Origin: an uncultured Helcococcus sp.
GTDB taxonomy: Bacteria > Bacillota > Clostridia > Tissierellales > Peptoniphilaceae
NCBI GenBank assembly: GCA_937926545.1
Contig: CALAZW010000012.1
Location: forward strand, 1-39,890
Direction: 5' to 3'
DNA: 39,890 nucleotides
Within the stretch, counting starts at the first letter, position 1; every line of letters begins with the position of its first letter. Shown piece after piece: positions 7,809-14,981 of the stretch. The translations under genes were made by a program, and so were the position numbers. The notes under the pieces were generated by a model. It saw only the letters and a program-made list of their open reading frames with translations. It did no database searches and was not told where the DNA came from.

Positions 7809-7838
7809 ATACATATAAATTAGGAAAGGTGGAAGGTT

Positions 7839-8924
7839 ATGAAGGAAAAAAGTGTTTTAATTACTAAGGAAGACCTGAGACAGGAAAACAGATCAGATGT
7901 TTTGGCAGCCCTACTGGCGTTTTTTGGCGGTTCATTGGGACTTCACAGATTATATCTAGGCCACTATGTGACCGCAGGACTTATTATACTTATTCAGCTT
8001 TTAACTAAGTTTAAGTTTATAGCTGTTTTTGTCATCATAGGTATAGTGGACGGGGCAATTATTTTATTATTAAGCAAGGAAATTAGAGAAGAAAAAGCCA
8101 AGAAAAGAGAAGAGAGAAGAGACAGGGCTAGAAGGAATCTACCTGGCAAGAACCAGGCCCTAGACATGGAAAAGACAGATGTTAGAGAAGAAAGACCTGA
8201 AGAATTAAAGACTACCAGCCCAGACCAGCCTGAGAAAGAAGAACAAATAGACTTGGAAGAAAAACCGGTGGAAAAATTTTCCTATGACCAGTATGATCCC
8301 ATCCTGGCCCTTATGGATGTGGATAATAAGTTTTTAAATATTAGCTATATTAAGGAAAGCCTGGTGGATTTATTTAACTCCAATCTTTTAATTCTTAGGG
8401 AGGACCTGGTCCTTGACAAGGGAGATGAGGCCACTAGAAAATCCTTGGAAGACTATTTCTCCACAGGAAAATTAGATGATAGGGCCCTGGGAGTTTTAGA
8501 AAAGCTGTGGAATTTATCAGACAATAGTTTGAGAAAAGACCTAGGTCATATGCCCCTACTAAGAGTGGAAGATGATTGGAAGCAACTGGGAGAGAGTCTT
8601 GCTGATTTTAGTCTGGACAGGTTGGCCATAAATATGGAGGAGTTTAACTTTGACAAGGTCAAACTAAAGGACCTATATGAAATTCTAGATATTTGGCCTG
8701 GTATATGGGAGACCATAGCAGAGAGAATGGTCGAAATGAACTATAAACAAACCATAGACCACCTGGAAGAAGTCAAGGAAAATAAGGAGTATGTAAATAT
8801 AGTAAGAAAGGTTTACAATACCAGCCAAAGCGATGAGCTTAAGAGTTATTGTTATCAAGAGTTAAAAAGGCTTAATGTTTCCCTTACTCCGACTGAAAAA
8901 AGAATATATGAGGCAATAAAATAA
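7839..8924 (+). CDS. TM2-domain membrane protein with a long uncharacterised cytosolic region
   Basis: Residues about 18-75 form a TM2 domain: two hydrophobic hairpin segments with LLAFFGGSLGLHRLYLGHY, the glycine-rich motif of that family. A very basic and acidic linker (residues 80-145, rich in K, R and E) follows. The last 215 residues are helical, end MTPTEKRIYEAIK-like, and match no domain I recognise. The length of 361 is well above the usual 80-150 for simple TM2 proteins. The gene stands alone with an AGGTGG site. Function is unknown. Confidence 0.75.
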   Translation: MKEKSVLITKEDLRQENRSDVLAALLAFFGGSLGLHRLYLGHYVTAGLIILIQLLTKFKFIAVFVIIGIVDGAIILLLSKEIREEKAKKREERRDRARRNLPGKNQALDMEKTDVREERPEELKTTSPDQPEKEEQIDLEEKPVEKFSYDQYDPILALMDVDNKFLNISYIKESLVDLFNSNLLILREDLVLDKGDEATRKSLEDYFSTGKLDDRALGVLEKLWNLSDNSLRKDLGHMPLLRVEDDWKQLGESLADFSLDRLAINMEEFNFDKVKLKDLYEILDIWPGIWETIAERMVEMNYKQTIDHLEEVKENKEYVNIVRKVYNTSQSDELKSYCYQELKRLNVSLTPTEKRIYEAIK

Positions 8925-8946
8925 ACCCCATCTGGGGTTTATTTAT
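8923..8946. terminator. Short bidirectional terminator hairpin
   Basis: AAACCCCA (8923-8930) and TGGGGTTT (8933-8940) with T- and A-rich flanks, between the convergent TM2 and hydrolase genes. It overlaps the TM2 stop codon. Confidence 0.75.
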
Positions 8947-9917
8947 ATTTTAGTGAAGTAAAGTACTCCATCTATATTTTCCATTTTTACTTTTTCCTTT
9001 AAAACCAGGTATTCCATATGGCTCATGGTTTCGCCTGTGGCAAACCATTTTTGAGGCTTGGGAAAATCATCCCAGCCATCAGCCCTGATTCTCCAGGAGA
9101 TTTTAGCCGATATGTCTCTTATGGTCATGGGTTTATCATCCATGGAAAGAAGGATTTCTTCCAGTCTTTCTTGGTGGTGGTTAAGGATTTCATCTATCCT
9201 TTCCTCATGATTGTCTATGACCCTTCTGTGGGAGGCAAAAAGTAGGTCTACATCTGTCTTTTTAAGCTCTCTTAAGGTTTCCATATAGGTGTTTAAGATA
9301 TTGTCATAGTCAAAGCCCCAGAAGGTAATGTTGGGGGTTATAGGATCTAGGACTGTATCTCCTGAAAACATAATCTTATGCTTTCTATCAAAAAGACCCA
9401 AATGGCCTGGTGTATGCCCCTTTAAGTCTATGACTTCAAAGGCATAGTCGCCAATTTCTATCACATCTCCAAAGTTTAGAGTCTTAAATTCAACCGGCCT
9501 ATCCAGCTTAAAGTTGTAGCCTGGATTATCTTCAATTGTTATCTCATCTTCATATAGGCCGTATAGGGGCTTAAAGGAGCCTATCAGGTCCCAGTACTCT
9601 CCGGTGGCCATTTGATTGATAAATTTACCATCTACTTCTCCCGCATAGATATCAACCTGATTATCAGAAAAAAGGTTGGTCAGGCCAGAGTGGTCTGCAT
9701 GCAGGTGGGTTAGGATTAAACTTGTATCCTTTATATCAATGTCTAATTGCTTTAGACCTTCCAGCAGGTCTTGTCTTGACTCTGGTCTATTGTAGCCAGT
9801 GTCTATTACTATATTCTTATCCTTGGCCTTTATTACATAGGAATTAATAGCCCTTAGGGGACTATTGGGCAAGGTAACCTCAAATGTGTAGATATCTTTA
9901 TAAACTTCTCTTATCAT
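8943..9917 (-). CDS. Metallo-beta-lactamase-fold hydrolase
   Basis: The 324-residue protein carries the two-metal site of the fold: HLHADH (71-76), a third histidine in LKGHTPGHLGLF near residue 168, an aspartate in FSGDTVLD and a final histidine in LFASHR near 230. The last 80 residues look like the winged-helix tail (LEEILLSMDDKPMTIRDIS) seen in LACTB2-like hydrolases, and they contain a conserved HMEYLVLK segment. The substrate is unknown: thioesterase, lactonase or nuclease roles all occur. A single gene, divergent from the phasin/UbiB pair. Confidence 0.85.
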   Translation of the reverse strand: MIREVYKDIYTFEVTLPNSPLRAINSYVIKAKDKNIVIDTGYNRPESRQDLLEGLKQLDIDIKDTSLILTHLHADHSGLTNLFSDNQVDIYAGEVDGKFINQMATGEYWDLIGSFKPLYGLYEDEITIEDNPGYNFKLDRPVEFKTLNFGDVIEIGDYAFEVIDLKGHTPGHLGLFDRKHKIMFSGDTVLDPITPNITFWGFDYDNILNTYMETLRELKKTDVDLLFASHRRVIDNHEERIDEILNHHQERLEEILLSMDDKPMTIRDISAKISWRIRADGWDDFPKPQKWFATGETMSHMEYLVLKEKVKMENIDGVLYFTKI

Positions 9918-9946
9918 AATACCATCCTTTGTATAGTTATAAGTCC

Positions 9947-9975
9947 ATGTTAAAAGTTATGGGCTTTAATGTCAA
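9947..9975 (-). promoter_or_regulatory. Promoter of the metallo-hydrolase gene
   Basis: On the minus strand, -35 TTGACA (9970-9975), 17 bases, -10 TAACAT (9947-9952). Confidence 0.65.
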
Positions 9976-10008
9976 TGAAGAAGCCTATTTATTAATTAAC
10001 TAACATAA

Positions 10009-10037
10009 TTGACAAGAGGGCCTAATGGGTATATATA
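10009..10037 (+). promoter_or_regulatory. Promoter of the phasin-like/UbiB pair
   Basis: -35 TTGACA (10009-10014), 17 bases, -10 TATATA (10032-10037). TATAAA two bases later is an alternative. Confidence 0.65.
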
Positions 10038-10067
10038 AATAATAAAGAAGAAAAATAAGGAGGATTT

Positions 10068-10364
10068 ATGAAGGATTTATTTGAAAAGTCATTACATTTT
10101 GGATTGGGTGTCTATGGGTATTCCAGGGACAAGGTTGAAGAACTGGTAGATGATATGGTTAAAAGAGGCAAGATAGAAGAGGACAAGGCCAAGGATTTGG
10201 TGGATGAGTTGGTTAAAAAGGGAGAGGAAGAAAGAGCTGACATGGAAGATTTGATAAGAGATCAAGTTAAGGATATCATATCCAGTGACTATGCCAGCAA
10301 GGATGATATTAGAAGGATAATTAGGGAAGAGCTGGAAAAAGTAAAAGAAGAAAATGAAGACTAA
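10068..10364 (+). CDS. Phasin-like small helical protein
   Basis: A 98-residue, highly charged, all-helical protein. A short hydrophobic start (LFEKSLHFGLGVYGYSRDKV) is followed by repeated KVEELVDDMVKRG and KAKDLVDELVKKG segments, which resemble proteins labelled polyhydroxyalkanoate-synthesis-regulator phasins. It overlaps the next gene by 11 bases, so the two products are probably made together. I infer a helper or regulator of the UbiB-like kinase, or an amphipathic membrane-binding partner. No polyester synthase is in the window. A strong AAGGAGG site supports the start. Confidence 0.7.
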   Translation: MKDLFEKSLHFGLGVYGYSRDKVEELVDDMVKRGKIEEDKAKDLVDELVKKGEEERADMEDLIRDQVKDIISSDYASKDDIRRIIREELEKVKEENED

Positions 10365-12012
10365 AAGCTATCTTAAAAGGTATGCCCAACTGGTGTCTAC
10401 CTTTTATGAAAATAGAGTTTTTAGGTATTTAAGAAAGTTTGTAAAAAAAGGGAATTTTAAAGAGGGTTTTAATCTGGGCAATTATGAGGACAATCTTAGT
10501 TTTGCTCGTTCCCTAAGAAAGTCCTTGGAGGACTTGGGACCCACCTTTGTAAAGTTTGGCCAAATGTTGTCCACCAGGTCTGATATTTTTCCCAAGGAAA
10601 TAATAGACGAGTTATCCCGCCTACAAGACCAGGTCAAGGGATTTTCCTTTGAGCAGGTGGAGGCCATTATTGTGGAGGAGACTGGAAAAAGACCAGCTGA
10701 AATATTTTCCTACATAGATGAGGCTCCCCTGGCCCAAGGGTCCATAGCCCAGGTCCACAGGGCCAATCTTTTGGATGGGACGGATGTGTGTATTAAGGTG
10801 CAAAGGCCTGGTATTGACCAGACCATAAGAACAGATATTAAGGTATTAGAGGATTTGGCCAGCAGGTTGTCCAGAAGGCTTAAGACCAATGCGGTGGTCA
10901 GCCTGGAAGACTTGGTAGAAGAATTTAGAAAACAGATAATTCTTGAGATAGATTTTACCTTGGAGGCCAGGTCCCTTAAAAAGTTTAGTCAAAATATAAG
11001 AAGGGACAAGTATATAAAAAGTCCTGGACTCTATGAGGACTACACCCATGAAAAGCTTATAGTTATGGACTATGTCAAGGGGCCTTCAGTAGGGGATTTG
11101 GAAGAGGCCTACCTGGAAGAAAATGGCCAGGAGATTGCCAATAGGCTACTTCACTCCTATGCCAACCAGGTCTTTAACTATGGTTACTTTCACGCTGATC
11201 CCCATCCGGGAAATATTATAGTCCAGGACCTGGATAAAATTTATTTTATAGACTATGGAATCATGGGGACCTTGACTGAGAAAAAAAGATTTACTCTTTT
11301 AAAGATGTTTTTAGGTATATCTCTAAACTCACCTAGGATTATCTTGGATTCCATCCTGGATCTGGGGGCCATATCGGCCCAGGTAAACCTATCTTTTTTT
11401 GAAAGAGACATGCAGTATTTTTTAGACAAGTACTTGACCATGAATCTAAAGGAGGTAAAGCTATCTATTTTGATGGATGATTTCTTTGATATTTTACTTA
11501 GATATGAAATAAAGATAGACAGATCTCTTATGACCCTGGCCAAAACCTTTCTAACCTTGGAGGGCCTGGTTGAAAGATTGGACAGTAAGTCCAGTATTTT
11601 AGAACTAGCCAGACCCTTGGCCAAGAAGTTATATAAGAATTTCTTTTCCTTGGAATATTTTAAAGAGTTTGGCCTGTCCTCCTACTATGATCTTTTTATT
11701 TTGACCAAGAGTCTGCCCAAGACTATTTTGGACTTTACCAGAAAGATGGAGGAGTCAGGCTATGAGTTAAAAATTCAGACCCTGGAGGATGATAGGATCT
11801 TGGAGGCTGATAAGAGAAGGGATAGGACTAGGATTATTTCCTTGGTCTTTGCCATATCCAGTCTGGTTTTTATTTCATGTTTAGGATTTCTATCCATGGA
11901 TATAATAAAAAAAGAAGAATATATTTTAATTTGGAAGGCTCTACTATACTTTTCAGGAGGACTTGATATGACAATTGTAGTTTATTTCATCTATAGTTTG
12001 TTACACATTTAA
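10354..12012 (+). CDS. UbiB/ABC1/AarF atypical kinase-like protein
   Basis: The 552-residue protein has the hallmark N-terminal KxGQ motif (K67-Q70, KFGQMLSTR), the A-rich nucleotide loop replaced by AQGS (127-130), an invariant-type lysine (CIKVQRPG, K148), the catalytic-type HADPHPGN (280-287) and metal-binding IDYG (299-302). Two membrane segments close the C-terminus (about 497-515 and 527-550). UbiB proteins are conserved ATPases that support isoprenoid-lipid or quinone metabolism. In a fermenting anaerobe with no visible quinone genes the target is probably another lipid. The start overlaps the upstream gene and has only a weak ribosome site, consistent with coupling. Confidence 0.93.
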   Translation: MKTKSYLKRYAQLVSTFYENRVFRYLRKFVKKGNFKEGFNLGNYEDNLSFARSLRKSLEDLGPTFVKFGQMLSTRSDIFPKEIIDELSRLQDQVKGFSFEQVEAIIVEETGKRPAEIFSYIDEAPLAQGSIAQVHRANLLDGTDVCIKVQRPGIDQTIRTDIKVLEDLASRLSRRLKTNAVVSLEDLVEEFRKQIILEIDFTLEARSLKKFSQNIRRDKYIKSPGLYEDYTHEKLIVMDYVKGPSVGDLEEAYLEENGQEIANRLLHSYANQVFNYGYFHADPHPGNIIVQDLDKIYFIDYGIMGTLTEKKRFTLLKMFLGISLNSPRIILDSILDLGAISAQVNLSFFERDMQYFLDKYLTMNLKEVKLSILMDDFFDILLRYEIKIDRSLMTLAKTFLTLEGLVERLDSKSSILELARPLAKKLYKNFFSLEYFKEFGLSSYYDLFILTKSLPKTILDFTRKMEESGYELKIQTLEDDRILEADKRRDRTRIISLVFAISSLVFISCLGFLSMDIIKKEEYILIWKALLYFSGGLDMTIVVYFIYSLLHI

Positions 12013-12320
12013 CGATTATTAATATAATTTAATAAATAGATATGAGAGTAGTCTAATATACTAATCCTTTATAAGCTTGATATTATCTATCTTATAGGTT
12101 AAAAGGGTTTTTAAAAAATGAATAAAATTCACCATAGTTAGTTTATTGTCTTTTTTTTAACTAAAAAGTTTTACAAAGGCAAAAAAATAAGCTAATATAA
12201 TAACAGATAAATAATTAACAATATTTATCTACCGACAATATTTACTTTTGCTAATATTTATGGTTTTTCGAGATCACATATTAGTGTTTTAGTATTTAAC
12301 TTTCCTATAAAATAGCAAGA

Positions 12321-12348
12321 AAGCAAGGGCTAAAGTCCTTGCTTTTTT
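12321..12348 (+). terminator. Intrinsic terminator
   Basis: AAGCAAGG (12321-12328) and CCTTGCTT (12337-12344), followed by TTTT. Confidence 0.88.
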
Positions 12349-12377
12349 GTTTTAAACCAAAAGTAGAAAAAACATAG

Positions 12378-12383
12378 TATAAT
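12378..12383 (+). promoter_or_regulatory. -10 element before the cyclophilin gene
   Basis: TATAAT lies 20 bases before the start codon, so the leader is very short. I see no convincing -35 at 16-18 bases. Confidence 0.45.
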
Positions 12384-12402
12384 AGAGAAAACGGAGGTAA
12401 GT

Positions 12403-12996
12403 ATGAGACAATTACAAGGATATAAAGACGAAGATATAAGGGCAATAATGAAGACAGGCATGGGAGATATAGAGCTTGTTCTCTTTCCTGAAATAGCTCC
12501 CAAGGCTGTGGAAAACTTTATTAAACTGGCTGAAGATGGCTACTATGACGGAGTTATTTTCCACAGGGTAATAGAAGATTTTATGATTCAAGGGGGAGAT
12601 CCTACTGGAAGTGGTATGGGAGGAGAAAGCATCTATGGTCATAGCTTTGAAGATGAGTTTGACCTAAACTATAGGAACTTTTATGGAGCCCTATCCATGG
12701 CCAATGCAGGACCATCAACCAATGGATCACAATTTTTTATAGTCACTGCCAAGGATATACCTGAAAATATTTTCCAACAAATGGAAGAATTTGGTGAAGA
12801 AGGTGGCTATCCAGAAGAAGTAATAGCAGGCTACAAGGAATTAGGTGGAGCTTTTTGGTTGGACTTTAAGCACACAGTTTTTGGCCAAGTTATAGCTGGT
12901 ATGGATGTGGTTGAAGAAATATCCAAGGTTAAAAGAGACCATGGTGATAGACCCCTATATGATATAGAAATAGAAGGAATTGAAATAGTTAAATAA
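12403..12996 (+). CDS. ppiB: Peptidyl-prolyl cis-trans isomerase, cyclophilin type
   Basis: The 197-residue cytosolic protein (no signal peptide) has the cyclophilin core: VIFHRVIEDFMIQGGDPTGS with the catalytic arginine near residue 52, GALSMANAGPSTNGSQFFI, and HTVFGQVIAGMDVVEEIS. It accelerates proline isomerisation during protein folding. An insertion between FFIVTAK and FKHTVFG (about residues 115-150, glutamate-rich) makes it longer than the 145-170 typical of PpiB; this form is common in clostridia. AGGAGGT-type site GGAGGTAA precedes the ATG. A terminator follows directly. Confidence 0.93.
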   Translation: MRQLQGYKDEDIRAIMKTGMGDIELVLFPEIAPKAVENFIKLAEDGYYDGVIFHRVIEDFMIQGGDPTGSGMGGESIYGHSFEDEFDLNYRNFYGALSMANAGPSTNGSQFFIVTAKDIPENIFQQMEEFGEEGGYPEEVIAGYKELGGAFWLDFKHTVFGQVIAGMDVVEEISKVKRDHGDRPLYDIEIEGIEIVK

Positions 12997-13019
12997 AGGG
13001 CCCTAGGGCCTTTTTTTAT
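12996..13019 (+). terminator. Intrinsic terminator
   Basis: AAAGGGCC-CTA-GGGCCTTT with one internal mismatch, followed by TTTT. Partial read-through into the GNAT gene, whose ribosome site begins at once, is likely. Confidence 0.75.
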
Positions 13020-13028
13020 GGAGGAAAT

Positions 13029-13550
13029 ATGCAATATAGATTGATAGAAAAGAAGGAGGCTAGACTTTTGGCCAGCCTAGATAGGTCAGAAAAAATAAAA
13101 GAAAGTTATATTTTTCATGATGGGGGCTTGGTCCTAGTGAAAAGTCCCTTGGATATTAAGGGCTGGATAGAAGAGGAAGTAGAATCCTATATTGAAAGAA
13201 CAAAGGAGCTTATAGGTGAGGGGGGCTGGGCCCTGGGAGCTTTTGATGGGAACAGGTTAATAGGTTTGGGAAGTCTGGATTCAAGATTTTTATCAGGCCA
13301 AAGATTAAAGTTGGATATTCTCTATATAGACAGGTCCTATAGGGGAAAAAAAGTTGGCAGTAGGCTTATGACCTATTTTAAGGAAGAAGCCAAAAGACAA
13401 GGGGCCAGGTCCATCTATATTTCAGCCAGTCCCTTTAAGAATACAGTTGATTTTTACCAGGGACAAGGGGCGGTTTTAGCCGAAGAAGTCGATGGGAAGC
13501 TATATGACTTGGAGCCTGAGGATATTCATATGGAGATATTTTTAAGATAA
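13029..13550 (+). CDS. GNAT family N-acetyltransferase
   Basis: The 173-residue protein shows the acetyl-CoA site typical of the fold: LDILYIDRSYRGKKVGSRL (near residues 97-115, the R-x-x-G-K/G-x-A type loop), preceded by a strand (GLGSLDSR) and followed by ARSIYISASPFKNTVDFYQ. It transfers an acetyl group to an amine, but the substrate is not readable. It starts 32 bases after the cyclophilin stop, with GGAGG at 13020. Family sure; specificity unknown. Confidence 0.85.
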   Translation: MQYRLIEKKEARLLASLDRSEKIKESYIFHDGGLVLVKSPLDIKGWIEEEVESYIERTKELIGEGGWALGAFDGNRLIGLGSLDSRFLSGQRLKLDILYIDRSYRGKKVGSRLMTYFKEEAKRQGARSIYISASPFKNTVDFYQGQGAVLAEEVDGKLYDLEPEDIHMEIFLR

Positions 13551-13551
13551 A

Positions 13552-13580
13552 AAAAGCTGTGTTTACACACAGCAATATTT
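13552..13580. terminator. Terminator hairpin between convergent genes
   Basis: GCTGTGT (13556-13562) pairs with ACACAGC (13567-13573), with A-run upstream and ATATTT downstream. It probably serves thiT (minus) better than the GNAT gene. Confidence 0.65.
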
Positions 13581-13601
13581 CACATAGGTTTAGTTACATA
13601 T

Positions 13602-14159
13602 TTACAAATTAGCTTTCTTCAAGGCTCCCATAACTGGTTTCCAAAGTAAAATTACAATCAGTAGGGAAATAACTAGCTCAGGTCCCATATAGGCTATATT
13701 GTAGCTTACTGAGTGCTTAAGGGGACTGATTCCTTCTGGTGCAAATTCACCAAAGAAGATAACTCCCGATAAGACATGGGAAAGAGCCCTTAAAATGTGT
13801 CCTAAGATAATTCCAAATAAATAGTTGGATAGGTCGTTTTCATTGGAGCTTAAAGAAATCTTTAAGCCTGCCAAACCTATCATGGCATAGGCAAGGGGAT
13901 AGTCCAAGATAGCTTGTGCCGGATAGGCAATATAGCCTCCTATAAGCATGTCTACTACTCCATAAACTGCTCCTACTACCATTCCTTTTTGCCAGCCCCA
14001 TCTGATGGCAAATATAATTAAAGGAACCATGGATCCTAAAGTTATAGAACCTCCCTGCGGCATTTTAAGAAGAACCGCATAACTTAATATTTTTGCCAAG
14101 GCGATCATCATGCCCGCTTCAGCAATCATTTTTGTTGAAAATCCTTTTTGTTTATTCAT
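13602..14159 (-). CDS. thiT: Thiamine transporter ThiT (ECF substrate-binding subunit)
   Basis: The 185-residue, six-segment membrane protein has the ThiT signature: AEAGMMIALAKILSY, MPQGGSITLGSMVPL, ALRWG-like IFAIRWGWQKGM, and IAYPAQAILDYPLAYAMIGL. It binds thiamine with high affinity and works with the shared ECF energising module (EcfA, EcfA', EcfT), which is not in the window. A TPP riboswitch with its own terminator lies directly upstream, so function and regulation agree. The ribosome site is GGAGG. ThiT is the only gene of this transcript. Confidence 0.95.
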   Translation of the reverse strand: MNKQKGFSTKMIAEAGMMIALAKILSYAVLLKMPQGGSITLGSMVPLIIFAIRWGWQKGMVVGAVYGVVDMLIGGYIAYPAQAILDYPLAYAMIGLAGLKISLSSNENDLSNYLFGIILGHILRALSHVLSGVIFFGEFAPEGISPLKHSVSYNIAYMGPELVISLLIVILLWKPVMGALKKANL

Positions 14160-14175
14160 CTAAACCTCCGTATAA

Positions 14176-14199
14176 TAAAAAAACACCACAAAGTGGTGT
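14176..14199 (-). terminator. Riboswitch-controlled terminator before thiT
   Basis: ACACCAC-TTT-GTGGTGT hairpin (14183-14199) followed on the minus strand by seven Ts. Its first arm (CCACTTT) can instead pair with AAAGTGG from the 3' side of the TPP aptamer, giving an antiterminator. Confidence 0.88.
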
Positions 14200-14284
14200 A
14201 AACCCACTTTCCTACGCTATCATTACATAGTTCAGGTATGAGGGTCAGGTTTTAACCTTCTCAGCTTGCGCTCCCCTAGTGAAA
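14200..14284 (-). ncRNA. TPP riboswitch (THI element)
   Basis: Read on the minus strand, the conserved parts appear in order: CTAGGGGAGC, CTGAGA, ACCTGAAC, TAATG and GCGTAGGAAAGTGG. This is the thiamine-pyrophosphate aptamer with a short P3 arm. The closing helix uses CACT at the 5' side and AGTG at the 3' side. The same 3' strand can form the antiterminator, so ligand binding should release the terminator and switch thiT off. Confidence 0.95.
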
Positions 14285-14403
14285 TATCATCCTAAGTATA
14301 CCACAAATAATACAAAATTGTTATCTTCATATTTTAAACATATAGTTACATATAATTAATAATAAGATGTGTAAAGATTATAAATTCTTTATATTTTTTA
14401 CTG

Positions 14404-14432
14404 TTGACATAGACATACTCCTATTATATAAT
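14404..14432 (+). promoter_or_regulatory. Distal carD promoter, full consensus
   Basis: -35 TTGACA (14404-14409), 17 bases, -10 TATAAT (14427-14432). It is divergent from thiT. Confidence 0.85.
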
Positions 14433-14439
14433 AATCATT

Positions 14440-14468
14440 TTGCCTAAAATCACTAAATAAAGTATAAT
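14440..14468 (+). promoter_or_regulatory. Proximal carD promoter
   Basis: -35 TTGCCT (14440-14445), 17 bases, -10 TATAAT (14463-14468), only 22 bases before the ATG. Its spacer shares TCACTAAATAAAGTA with the DUF975 leader promoter. Confidence 0.6.
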
Positions 14469-14490
14469 GACTATATAGGAGTGTGATTTT

Positions 14491-14973
14491 ATGTTTAATA
14501 TTGGGGATAAGATAGTTTATCCAGTACATGGAGCAGGAACAATTGTGGATATTGAAGAAATAGAAATTTTAGGTGATGTTAAAAGTTATTACATAATGCA
14601 AATGCCTATTAATGATATTAGAATATCTATACCGGTTGACGGGGTTGAAGAAGTCGGAGTCAGACCTGTAATCAGTTCGGATGAGGGCAAGAAGGTATTG
14701 GAAATACTAAAGTCAGAAAAAACGGAAATGTCGCCAAATTGGGGACAAAGATATAGGGAAAATACCGAAACCATCAAGACAGGTGATATTTTTGAGATAG
14801 CTGACATAGTTAGAAATCTTACCTTGATGGACAAAAATAAGGGACTTTCCACATCGGAAAAAAAGATGCTTAACAATACTAAAAGGATTTTAGTATCAGA
14901 ATTGGTAATAGTTGGTTCTATGACTAAGGAGGAGGCATCTGAAATGATTGATGATTTGATAACTACTGATTAG
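14491..14973 (+). CDS. carD: CarD/CdnL-family transcription regulator
   Basis: The 160-residue protein opens with the RNA-polymerase interaction domain (MFNIGDKIVYPVHGAGTI, then a YYIMQMP strand and the VDGVEEVGVRPV segment) and continues with a helical DNA-binding part that contains LTLMDKNKGLSTSEKKMLN. CarD proteins bind RNA polymerase beta and stabilise open promoter complexes, often at rRNA genes. It has tandem promoters. The next gene follows after 8 bases, as in many Firmicutes where carD precedes yacL. Confidence 0.93.
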   Translation: MFNIGDKIVYPVHGAGTIVDIEEIEILGDVKSYYIMQMPINDIRISIPVDGVEEVGVRPVISSDEGKKVLEILKSEKTEMSPNWGQRYRENTETIKTGDIFEIADIVRNLTLMDKNKGLSTSEKKMLNNTKRILVSELVIVGSMTKEEASEMIDDLITTD

Positions 14974-14981
14974 GAGGGCTT

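Larger units (their letters stand above)
12013..12402. other. AT-rich intergenic region with hairpins
   Basis: No gene is visible in this 390-base gap. It is very AT-rich. It holds an imperfect stem (CCTTTATAAG 12068-12077 with CTTATAGG near 12091), a perfect 9-base stem (AGATAAATA 12205-12213 with TATTTATCT 12222-12230), and three AATATTTA words between 12220 and 12263. It ends in a terminator (12321-12348) and the -10 region for the cyclophilin gene. The terminator is more than 300 bases after the UbiB stop, so it serves either a long 3' tail or an unseen small RNA. Confidence 0.6.

Noticed and set aside
12268..12348. tracrRNA-like words (ATAGCAAG, AAGG) before the terminator
   Set aside because: They belong to the terminator stem. 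There is no cas gene, repeat array or matching anti-repeat in the window.
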